Origin: an uncultured Clostridia bacterium
Lineage (GTDB): Bacteria; Bacillota; Clostridia; Oscillospirales; Ruminococcaceae
DNA: 5,683 bases
Assembly: GCA_947177545.1 (NCBI GenBank)
Contig: CAMWVF010000089.1
Span: 1 to 5,683, forward strand
Direction: 5' to 3'
The position numbers and the translations under genes are program-made. A model generated the notes under the pieces. It saw nothing but the letters and a program-made list of their open reading frames with translations, did not search any database and was not told where the DNA came from. Positions 1 to 5,418 of the stretch are shown in pieces; positions within the stretch are counted from its first letter, which is position 1; every line of letters begins with the position of its first letter.

Positions 1-70
1 AATGAGTAAAACTAATCCTTTTAAATCCTAAAATAAGGAATTTCTTAAAAAAAATTACAAAAGCACTTCT

Positions 71-703
71 GTGAATTCATATTTGATTTCGCTGAACAGG
101 TATTTAAAATGGCTTGAAAGGGACGACCTATGCGTCTCTCTCATCAGGTGTCAGAGAAAATATTTTACGCCCGCGGAGCTGACCCTGAGCGATTACAGAG
201 CCATGCTTAAATTTGCCGAAAAAAGCGGTCAGACCAAGTGGTATTTGATTATGCGCTGTCTCGGAAGCATGGGTATAAGGGTGGGGGAGCTTAAATTTAT
301 TACATATGAAGCAGTGCTTTCCGGAAATGCAGAAATATTTTTTAAGTCGAAGCTGCGGACTATTCTTATTCCCGCAGGGCTTCAGGGAGAGCTTTTATAT
401 TTCTGTCAAGGCTGCGGGACAGAGGCGGGTACGGTCTTTATGAACAAAAGCGGCACCGCTCCAATTGACGTGTCGGTGATATGGCGCAATCTAAAAAAAA
501 TCGCAATTGGCGCGAATATTGAAAAATCAAAGGTTTATCCGCATAATTTCCGCCATATGTTTGCGCGGATATACATGAACGAATATCACGACATTGCCGA
601 GCTTGCGGATATTCTGGGACACAGCTCTATTGAAACCACAAGGCTTTATACAAAATCCTCCAAGGAAAATCAGCGCATAAGGCTGGACAGTCTTAATCTT
701 TGA
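71..703 (+). CDS. Tyrosine recombinase / site-specific integrase (XerC/D-like), N-terminus truncated or uncertain
   Basis: This gene encodes the catalytic domain of a tyrosine recombinase, which cuts and rejoins DNA at short inverted-arm sites through a covalent phosphotyrosine. Counting from the GTG at 71, the visible active-site residues are Arg70 (GIRVGEL), a Lys in the beta-hairpin (Lys92 or Lys94, KSKLRT), His158 and Arg161 (PHNFRH), His184 (LGHSS) and Tyr193 (TTRLYT), so the catalytic set is complete. The N-terminal core-binding domain is only partly present. Recognisable sequence (FLKKNYKSTSVNSYL) continues upstream of the GTG to about position 32, where an in-frame TAA (29-31) stops it; an in-frame ATG lies at 2. 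The GTG has no clear Shine-Dalgarno. The gene is either 5'-truncated or a short FimB/FimE-sized enzyme (about 200 aa) with an unusual start. It ends 10 bp before an inverted repeat, which suggests it acts on the adjacent switch. Confidence 0.78.
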   Translation: MNSYLISLNRYLKWLERDDLCVSLIRCQRKYFTPAELTLSDYRAMLKFAEKSGQTKWYLIMRCLGSMGIRVGELKFITYEAVLSGNAEIFFKSKLRTILIPAGLQGELLYFCQGCGTEAGTVFMNKSGTAPIDVSVIWRNLKKIAIGANIEKSKVYPHNFRHMFARIYMNEYHDIAELADILGHSSIETTRLYTKSSKENQRIRLDSLNL

Positions 704-713
704 TTTATAAAAT

Positions 714-733
714 GCAATATAATACAACATTAT
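714..733 (+). repeat. Left inverted repeat / probable recombination site
   Basis: GCAATATAATACAACATTAT matches the reverse complement of 939-958 at 18 of 20 positions, with 12 contiguous matches at 722-733. It has the form of a tyrosine-recombinase core site: arms ATAAT and ATTAT in opposite orientation around a 5-bp asymmetric spacer ACAAC. Because the arms are nearly symmetric, the same region also shares a 15-bp direct repeat (709-723 with 929-943). The spacer, which is reversed at the other site, is what sets orientation. Confidence 0.72.
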
Positions 734-747
734 TTTTTATTTGTCAA
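719..747 (-). promoter_or_regulatory. Leftward sigma-A-type promoter inside the invertible segment
   Basis: On the minus strand there is a perfect -35 box TTGACA (747 to 742), a 17-nt spacer and a -10 box TATTAT (724 to 719, 5/6 to consensus). As written it would start transcription near 712 and run leftward, antisense to the 3' end of the recombinase gene. The -35 box lies inside the segment and the -10 box overlaps the left repeat. After inversion the -35 box would be joined to the TATAAT of the right repeat. Confidence 0.72.
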
Positions 748-791
748 TGGCTTTTTAGAAAAAATATTTTAATTTACACAAATTTCACATT

Positions 792-828
792 TGCTCTCAA
801 CGGATATATTTCCGTGAGGGCATTTTTT
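792..828 (+). terminator. Rho-independent terminator facing the operon
   Basis: The stem TGCTCTC (792-798) pairs with GAGGGCA (816-822), with one T-G wobble. After a single bulged A at 799, ACGGA (800-804) pairs with TCCGT (811-815). The loop is six nucleotides and the stem is followed by six T (823-828). It ends rightward transcripts about 90 bp after the recombinase stop. The opposite strand lacks a T tract, so it is one-directional. As it lies inside the putative invertible segment, it would insulate the operon only in the orientation shown. Confidence 0.85.
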
Positions 829-844
829 ATTTGTATTTTTAGAG

Positions 845-883
845 TGTGTTGGCGCTGCCGAGCATTTTGGCAGCGCCAATATA
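845..883. repeat. Long GC-rich inverted repeat / hairpin
   Basis: TTGGCGCTGCC (849-859) is perfectly complementary to GGCAGCGCCAA (869-879) around a 9-nt loop. Pairing can extend outward to 845 and 883 with two G-U pairs, giving 15 bp. There is no T tract on either strand, so it is not an ordinary terminator. It lies in the middle of the candidate invertible segment and is far more GC-rich than its surroundings. It could be a protein-binding or cruciform site, or a structured RNA; its function is unknown. Confidence 0.65.
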
Positions 884-938
884 CCTCAAGTTATACTGTC
901 TGTTTTAGGCAAAATTTTTTATACGAAAAAAATGCAAT

Positions 939-958
939 ATAATGTTGTATAATATGGC
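939..958 (-). repeat. Right inverted repeat / probable recombination site
   Basis: ATAATGTTGTATAATATGGC is the partner of the left repeat, with 12 contiguous bases (939-950) complementary to 722-733. As a core site it reads GCAATATAAT (934-943), spacer GTTGT (944-948), ATAATATGGC (949-958). Its 10-bp arms are inverted copies at 8 of 10 positions. The spacer is the reverse complement of the left one (ACAAC), the arrangement that yields inversion and not deletion. Confidence 0.72.
948..953 (+). promoter_or_regulatory. Orphan -10 box of the operon promoter (no -35 in this orientation)
   Basis: A perfect TATAAT faces the operon within the right repeat; a second TATAAT overlaps the repeat at 938-943. 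Neither has a recognisable -35 at 16-18 nt (gaaaaa at 925-930 and tttttt at 915-920). The 948-953 box becomes a full consensus promoter if the segment inverts, with predicted transcription start near 960 and a leader of about 180 nt. In the present state it should be weak or silent. Confidence 0.55.
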
Positions 959-1010
959 TATGGTACCAAAAACAAGGTAAGGGAGAGGATAAAAATGTGG
1001 TCTTGACCGC

Positions 1011-1103
1011 TTACAGCAATTTCACTTTGAAAATGTAAACAAAATCCATATGCGCAAAATTTCTGCTCTGGTTTTGTACATTTTCTTCGTGGAATGGCTG
1101 TAA
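1011..1103 (+). promoter_or_regulatory. Long imperfect stem-loop in the operon leader
   Basis: Four helices stack in order: 1011-1017 with 1097-1103 (7 bp, TTACAGC/GCTGTAA), 1019-1025 with 1089-1095 (7 bp, one G-U), 1029-1036 with 1078-1085 (8 bp, GAAAATGT/ACATTTTC) and 1039-1044 with 1072-1077 (6 bp). A final CC/GG pair closes a 22-nt loop (1048-1069). About 30 bp form in 93 nt, with only small mismatches and an AA bulge. No T tract follows, so it is not a terminator. It lies between the predicted start of transcription and the ribosome binding site at 1127-1132. It may stabilise the mRNA, act as a structured regulatory RNA, or be the relic of a small inverted-repeat element. No known riboswitch class was recognised. 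Confidence 0.6.
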
Positions 1104-1139
1104 AAAAACGTATTAAAAAATTTTATAGGAGGAAAAATT

Positions 1140-2096
1140 ATGTATAATCCTGCAAATGAAGTATCGTCAATTAATTTCAGCGCAATTATCGGCGGCGCGC
1201 TTAACGCGGTTGTAAACGCTCAGAAGGAGTCCGCAGAGACAACGGTCAATTTTGTAAGACAGGTAGGCTTTATGCCCGGAAAGCTTGACGAAAACGGACG
1301 TGAAACAGGCATAGGCGATCCCATATGCGTTTCGTTCTCATACGACAAGGAGGTTTCTCCCGCTCACACCACAGAGAGCAGGGAGTTCCGAATAGAGGTC
1401 ATGGACGGCGGTTCGGGCTACAAGGACGCAAACAATATTGTTCTTAAAATCGGAGACATTGATCTTGACGCAAACGTTATGGTCGAGGACGGCAAAATTG
1501 TCGGCGCGGTTCTTAACGCAGAACCAACAGGCGACGACATTAAAAATAATGCGGAAATCAAAGTTACCGAAGAAAACGGCGGCAATAAAGCTAAGCTTGT
1601 TCTTAAAGTCGTGGATGAGGGAAAGCTTTCCCCCGCGCTGTATCAGAAGATGCGCATAGACGTGCCTATTCTGACTATGATGCCTATTCCCTTTATCAAG
1701 ATCGACAATACGGATATTGAATTCAACGTCAAGATCAATTCCGTTTCGACGACTGAAACCAAGGATACCACAAACAGCAGCGTCAAGAGCGACAGCAATT
1801 TCAGCTACAAGGGATTTGGCATCAAGGCCGGGACAACGCTTAACGCGTCGGTTTCAAATCAGAAGTCCACAAGCAGCAATGAGACCGTTAAAAAGGATTA
1901 CTCTCTTAACATAAAGGTACACGCTGTTCAGGACGATATGCCCGCAGGTATGGCAAAAATACTTGATATCCTTGAGGAGACCATTTCCACAAAGGCTGTT
2001 TCAAGTCCTGCCGCCAAGGAGGCTCTTACCGACGAAAATAGTGCGAAGAAGTCCGATAATTCGTCACAATCAAACGAAGCTTCCGAAAACAAATAA
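1140..2096 (+). CDS. DUF2589 domain-containing protein with an inserted beta module
   Basis: This is a 318-aa member of the uncharacterised DUF2589 family. The family N-terminus is clear at residues 11-44 (INFSAIIGGALNAVVNAQ followed by TTVNFVRQVGF). The central strand motif is at about 171-202 (VPILTMMPIPFIKIDN), followed by a Ser/Thr/Lys-rich stretch typical of the family (200-250). The closing segment is at 252-285 (DYSLNIKVHAV followed by MPAGMAKILDIL). Residues about 84-158 interrupt the domain with a Gly/Asp-rich module beginning GGSGYKDANN that resembles repeats found in phage and surface fibre proteins. The last 33 residues are a low-complexity Ser/Asn/Lys/Glu tail. There is no signal peptide or membrane segment, so the protein is made in the cytoplasm. 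The start is set by AGGAGG at 1127-1132, 7 nt before the ATG. It is the first gene of the operon; its function is unknown. Confidence 0.88.
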   Translation: MYNPANEVSSINFSAIIGGALNAVVNAQKESAETTVNFVRQVGFMPGKLDENGRETGIGDPICVSFSYDKEVSPAHTTESREFRIEVMDGGSGYKDANNIVLKIGDIDLDANVMVEDGKIVGAVLNAEPTGDDIKNNAEIKVTEENGGNKAKLVLKVVDEGKLSPALYQKMRIDVPILTMMPIPFIKIDNTDIEFNVKINSVSTTETKDTTNSSVKSDSNFSYKGFGIKAGTTLNASVSNQKSTSSNETVKKDYSLNIKVHAVQDDMPAGMAKILDILEETISTKAVSSPAAKEALTDENSAKKSDNSSQSNEASENK

Positions 2097-2174
2097 AAAT
2101 AAGAGCGGGGCAAACAAAAAGCAAGACTGACACTCCCGGTCAAAAAAATTTAAATAAGGAGCATTTGAAAGGCT

Positions 2175-3020
2175 ATGGTTAAATTAAGTGAATTTATAGG
2201 AGAACTCGTATCGGATATTTCGGACGCGAGAAGAATTGCCGATACAAATTCGGCGGAGCTTAGTCAAAGCTACCATGCAGACCCGTTTTTAAAGGGTATG
2301 CCCGTGCCGCACTATACTATTCAGGAGGCGGAGATAAAGGTTCCCGTTTCGGTAAACAGAGTGGTTTCTTACAAACAAAATAACGATTTCCTGGTTACGC
2401 TTATTTTAAGCACCGTCAAGCTGAAACTGCCGCAGCTTCTGACAAACAAGCTTATGGAGAATTACATCAAAAAAAGGGAAAAGGAGCAGTATGAGAAGAA
2501 GCTTCAGGCGGCTGCCGACGCAGTTACCGATATGCAGCTAAACGATGTAAATATGACGTTTGAAAATCTTGACGACAAGACCAAGGACGATCTGCGGCTG
2601 CTTTATGCAAACAAGTCCAACGATATTACCGACCTGCTTGCCGTTGATATGAGAGATTTTCTTAACTCTGCGAATTTTGACGTGATCAAGCTTCTTGATA
2701 TAAGGGATAAGCTTATTGATATGCTTACGCGGATAATGGCTGATAAGCTTGCGGATATTGACGATGAAAAAAAGCCTGTTTCTGAGGAGGCTCTCCCTGC
2801 TCTTGTGGCGGAGATCGGCACGGAAATGTTCTTTGAATTTGCGCAGAAATCCGAAAGCAACAAGGGAATATTTGTTGACCCCGGCACAGGGAAGCTCAAC
2901 GAATATTTTGCAAAGGACAATCTCATGTTCCTTAGCTTAAAGGTCAAAGAGCAGGATTTGGATATAGTTATTGAGAACGACGGCAGCGCGGGCACACAGA
3001 GGTTCCTGTCGCTTAATTGA
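2175..3020 (+). CDS. DUF2589-related companion protein, function unknown
   Basis: This 281-aa cytoplasmic protein has no signal peptide. An amphipathic N-terminal helix (residues 4-33) leads into a beta segment at 42-63 (MPVPHYTIQEAEIKVPVSV) that aligns with residues 181-202 of the preceding DUF2589 protein. Residues 90-200 are charged and mostly helical (for example KKREKEQYEKKLQAA), with coiled-coil character. A C-terminal beta segment (252-281, LSLKVKEQDLDIVIEND) ends the protein. The two proteins therefore look like distant relatives that may assemble together. An in-frame TGA at 2166-2168 rules out any earlier start. The Shine-Dalgarno is either AAGGAG at 2156-2161, rather far at 13 nt, or the weaker AAAGG nearer the ATG. 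It lies 78 bp after gene 1 in the same operon. Confidence 0.82.
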   Translation: MVKLSEFIGELVSDISDARRIADTNSAELSQSYHADPFLKGMPVPHYTIQEAEIKVPVSVNRVVSYKQNNDFLVTLILSTVKLKLPQLLTNKLMENYIKKREKEQYEKKLQAAADAVTDMQLNDVNMTFENLDDKTKDDLRLLYANKSNDITDLLAVDMRDFLNSANFDVIKLLDIRDKLIDMLTRIMADKLADIDDEKKPVSEEALPALVAEIGTEMFFEFAQKSESNKGIFVDPGTGKLNEYFAKDNLMFLSLKVKEQDLDIVIENDGSAGTQRFLSLN

Positions 3021-3022
3021 CC

Positions 3023-3029
3023 GAGGAGG
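3023..3029 (+). promoter_or_regulatory. Ribosome binding site that fixes the start of the third operon gene
   Basis: GAGGAGG lies 8 nt before the ATG at 3038. The longer reading from TTG at 3017 would place this site inside the coding sequence and overlap the previous stop codon, so ATG 3038 is preferred. Confidence 0.8.
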
Positions 3030-3037
3030 CAAAGAAA

Positions 3038-3595
3038 ATGATCCTTATTCCAATTATAGAAAGCATGGACGAAATACTTAACGGTATGCCGAAGCTGATA
3101 GACAGGCTGGAGAACAGCCAAGGCAGTCTTATTGAGGACTGCGCGGGATTTGTTTCGCGGCTTGAGGGAGTTTCGGAAAAATACCGTTTTCCCATAACGG
3201 GACTGCTTTCCGTAATTAGGGGGAAAATACTTTGCGGCGCACCGGCTGACCCTGCCGTAAGCCTGTCAAGGAAAGATAAAAAGGCGGCTGAAAAGAGGTA
3301 CATGATAACCCAGCTCGAAAACGCGTACAACTGCGTAAGTGAATATCTTGACGGCGAGCGAAGGATCATAAGCGAGTGCGAAAGGCTTGTGTGTCAGGTA
3401 TCGGCAAAGCTTGCTGCCGAGGGAGCTTTGCTTGATACTGCTCCCAAAGATATAAGCGGGAAGCTGCTGATAGGTCTTGCTGCCCGCGACACGGAGCTTA
3501 TGCCGATACTTGCCCATGTTATCGGACTTGCGGGCGCGCCCAATACAAATATATTATTTGAAAAAACAATGTCCCTTGCAGGGATAATAAATTGA
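3038..3595 (+). CDS. Hypothetical helical protein of the DUF2589 operon
   Basis: I do not recognise this 185-aa protein. It appears mainly alpha-helical: N-terminal helix 4-30 (IPIIESMDEILNGMPKLIDRL), a second helical stretch 31-66, a basic patch at 78-87 (RKDKKAAEKR), long helices 88-130, and a hydrophobic Gly/Ala-rich C-terminus (140-185, LLIGLAARDTELMPILAHVIGL). The C-terminal part is amphipathic and not a clear transmembrane segment. Five cysteines (35, 66, 99, 114, 119) are scattered without a metal-binding pattern. It follows the companion gene by 17 nt with a strong Shine-Dalgarno, so the two are probably co-translated and may be partners. An adaptor or assembly role is possible, but nothing in the sequence proves it. 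Confidence 0.75.
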   Translation: MILIPIIESMDEILNGMPKLIDRLENSQGSLIEDCAGFVSRLEGVSEKYRFPITGLLSVIRGKILCGAPADPAVSLSRKDKKAAEKRYMITQLENAYNCVSEYLDGERRIISECERLVCQVSAKLAAEGALLDTAPKDISGKLLIGLAARDTELMPILAHVIGLAGAPNTNILFEKTMSLAGIIN

Positions 3596-3599
3596 CGTC

Positions 3600-3627
3600 T
3601 GCCTGCGGGCAAAACTGCACGCAGGCA
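3600..3627 (+). promoter_or_regulatory. Intercistronic stem-loop, possible attenuator or processing site
   Basis: TGCCTGCG (3600-3607) pairs perfectly with CGCAGGCA (3620-3627) around a 12-nt loop that can form two more pairs. The downstream bases AATATTTT (3628-3635) are only a weak T tract, so it may be a partial terminator that lowers expression of the next three genes, or an mRNA-stabilising hairpin. The Shine-Dalgarno AAAGGAG (3636-3642) of the next gene follows at once. Confidence 0.5.
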
Positions 3628-3650
3628 AATATTTTAAAGGAGTAATTGAA

Positions 3651-4652
3651 ATGAAAAATATTATTTTTATGCCGTTTATTAACGACGTTGACCACGGACA
3701 GAAATGGAGAAACGACCTTGAAAGAGACTTCCTTGCGGCAGATGGAAGTGCGCTTACCAGAGAAATAAAAACTATTCGCGAAAAGAAGGGAGATACTAAA
3801 ACATACGCTGATGAAAAAGACTATTATGCCGATCTTCACACAAAAAAATCCGAACGTCAGAAAATGTGGATAAACTGTCTGATCGAACATACGGCGGAAT
3901 TATTCAGAGGGTATCTTGACCGTCAGAAAAGCGAGGACGCGGCTTTCACCAAAAAAACAGTTGTCTGTGCGCTTCCCGAATTTTTCTGGCGCGATATAAA
4001 CGACAATGACAAACATACCGATGATATCAACTTTTACCATAAACCACTTTATCTTGAAACGGCGCGTGATATTCTTACGGAGGATAATGCTCTTATGGGG
4101 CTTACTGAGGATTATCCCAACATGATATTTTTTGCGGGCACTGTAATGTGGAAAATAATAAATCCCGAAAATCATAAAAACGAGGAGATATTGAATTCGC
4201 TGATAGTTTATGCAGAAGGAAAATACAAGGAAACGCTCACCAAGCATAATGTTTCATTTATCGACGGGTTTTACGACGCAAATCAACGCTTAGTAAAGAA
4301 TAAGGTCGGAAAAGGCGGAAACGACGGAAACCTTGTCACGAAATTCAACGGGCTTGATTTTACATATGATATCTGTCTGGATTTTATGCACAGAGCCAAT
4401 CAAAATGACTTTAATGAACGGCCCCGTCCGTTGTCAGCAAAGTTTTGTTCAAAAAAAGGGATAAGTAGCATCGATGTAAATGTTCTTATAGCGGCAGGTA
4501 TGCCCGTTAACGGTAAATATATCGAGGAAAACACATTTTCAAGCGTCTTTCTAAGATGTGACGGTTTATGCAAACCTTACGGACAGGCTTTGATAAGGTC
4601 ATGCGGAAGTGACGGAGCGGCTGTAAAGCTTATTGAGATCAATCCGCAATAA
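3651..4652 (+). CDS. Probable nitrilase-superfamily (carbon-nitrogen hydrolase fold) protein
   Basis: The 333-aa product shows a plausible, divergent nitrilase triad. Glu110 lies in a strand-turn typical of the family (VVCALPEFFW). Lys198 follows a strand and a short turn (NSLIVYAEGKYKETLTKHN), and Cys242 is in LDFTYDICLDF, matching the family pattern of hydrophobic residues then ICxD. MIFFAGTVMW (158-167) fits the strand that usually lies between Glu and Lys, and IDVNVLIAAGMP (274-285) the strand after the Cys. Such enzymes hydrolyse or condense amides and nitriles through a Cys thioester; the substrate here cannot be told. Residues about 35-100 form a charged extra segment before the Glu. 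There is no signal peptide. AAAGGAG sits 8 nt before the ATG. The lysis genes follow 22 bp downstream. The assignment rests on motif order alone. Confidence 0.6.
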   Translation: MKNIIFMPFINDVDHGQKWRNDLERDFLAADGSALTREIKTIREKKGDTKTYADEKDYYADLHTKKSERQKMWINCLIEHTAELFRGYLDRQKSEDAAFTKKTVVCALPEFFWRDINDNDKHTDDINFYHKPLYLETARDILTEDNALMGLTEDYPNMIFFAGTVMWKIINPENHKNEEILNSLIVYAEGKYKETLTKHNVSFIDGFYDANQRLVKNKVGKGGNDGNLVTKFNGLDFTYDICLDFMHRANQNDFNERPRPLSAKFCSKKGISSIDVNVLIAAGMPVNGKYIEENTFSSVFLRCDGLCKPYGQALIRSCGSDGAAVKLIEINPQ

Positions 4653-4674
4653 TAAGGATTTCGGAGGTGTATTT

Positions 4675-5418
4675 ATGGAATTCAAAGGAATTGATGTTTC
4701 AAAGCACAACGGCAGAATAGACTGGGAAAAAGTCAAAAAATCGGGAGTTGAATTTGCGATACTGCGGGCAGGCTTCGGAAGAGAAAATCCGCGTCAGGTC
4801 GACGTTCAATTTGAGAGGAATTACAGCGAATGCAGGATGTTGGGGATACCTGTGGGAGCATATCATTACAGCTATGCAAAAAATCCCGACGGCGCTCAAA
4901 AGGAGCTTGATTTTTTCCTGAAGCTCATAGACGGAAAACAGTTTGATTATCCGCTGTGCTTCGATATTGAGGACGAGTCCTTAAACGGGATATCTGAAAA
5001 GGTTCTTACCGATAACGTTCTCACCTTTTGCAAAGGTCTTGAGGAAAGGGGATATTATGCGGCTGTGTACTGCAATATGGACTGGCTTAAAAACCGTCTG
5101 GAGCATGACCGTCTCAAGGATATTGATCTTTGGCTTGCGTACTGGAGCAACGCTCGCAGCGAAAATATAAAAGTGGGTATGTGGCAATACTCCGAAAAAG
5201 GTCAGATAGACGGCATTTCAGGAGATGTCGACCTGGATATTGCTTATAAAAATTATCCCGAGATCATAAGATCAAAGGGTATGAATAACTTCGGCAAAAA
5301 TCACAAGTATGTAGTTGCCGCCGAAAAAAGCGGCATGGACCTTGCCGAAGCGGAGGCGCTTTCTTCCCGCCTGAGAGACCTTAATATGTCAGTTTCCAAA
5401 AGGGAGGACAGGCAATGA
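4675..5418 (+). CDS. GH25 family lysozyme (endolysin, N-acetylmuramidase)
   Basis: This is a glycoside hydrolase family 25 muramidase that cleaves the MurNAc-GlcNAc bond of peptidoglycan. The 247-aa protein shows the family signature GIDVSKHNGRIDW (residues 5-17, Asp7), ILRAGFG (29-35), GAYHYSYA (61-68), the catalytic DxE pair Asp97/Glu99 in CFDIEDES, VYCNMDWL (131-138), LWLAYW (152-157), MWQYS (169-173) and the closing DVDLDIAY (184-191). The GH25 domain ends near residue 195. The remaining 50 residues (KYVVAAEKSGMDLAEAEALSS region) resemble a small SPOR-like repeat and may bind the cell wall. There is no signal peptide, so it depends on the overlapping holin for release. Start at ATG 4675 is chosen over TTG 4633 because GGAGGTG at 4663-4669 is well placed and the domain begins just after it. 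Confidence 0.94.
   Translation: MEFKGIDVSKHNGRIDWEKVKKSGVEFAILRAGFGRENPRQVDVQFERNYSECRMLGIPVGAYHYSYAKNPDGAQKELDFFLKLIDGKQFDYPLCFDIEDESLNGISEKVLTDNVLTFCKGLEERGYYAAVYCNMDWLKNRLEHDRLKDIDLWLAYWSNARSENIKVGMWQYSEKGQIDGISGDVDLDIAYKNYPEIIRSKGMNNFGKNHKYVVAAEKSGMDLAEAEALSSRLRDLNMSVSKREDRQ

Larger units (their letters stand above)
714..958. other. Candidate invertible promoter segment (phase-variation switch), shown in the apparent OFF orientation
   Basis: This segment is bounded by a 20-bp inverted repeat matching at 18 of 20 positions, lies immediately downstream of a tyrosine recombinase gene and sits just upstream of a six-gene operon. Inside it are a leftward promoter at the left edge, a rightward intrinsic terminator and a long hairpin. 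As written, the operon-facing side has a TATAAT at 948-953 but no usable -35 box (925-930 reads gaaaaa). Inversion by crossover in the common core would place TTGACA 17 nt before that TATAAT. The layout is that of known recombinase-controlled promoter invertons such as fimS. The repeat, the boxes and the spacing are seen directly; that the DNA actually flips is inferred. Confidence 0.7.

Noticed and set aside
700..942. 80-aa open frame on the + strand after the recombinase
   Set aside because: It runs through the terminator and the hairpin, has no Shine-Dalgarno, and its product (rich in Phe, Cys and Tyr) resembles translated AT-rich non-coding DNA.
995..1006. Three-codon frame Met-Trp-Ser with GGGAGAGG upstream, as a leader peptide
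   Set aside because: The ribosome site is good, but a three-codon frame is easily accidental and shows no amino-acid run or attenuator typical of leader peptides.
2125..2141. Small stem GACTG/CGGTC between genes 1 and 2 as a terminator
   Set aside because: It has only five pairs including a wobble, and it is followed by A rather than T residues.
3017..3037. TTG start at 3017 for the third operon gene
   Set aside because: It overlaps the preceding stop codon and would lie before the GAGGAGG that clearly serves ATG 3038.
2603..3121. 172-aa minus-strand open frame
   Set aside because: It is antisense to the companion gene, has a Ser/Leu-rich composition typical of shadow frames, and shows no recognisable domain. 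Other minus-strand frames were rejected on the same grounds.
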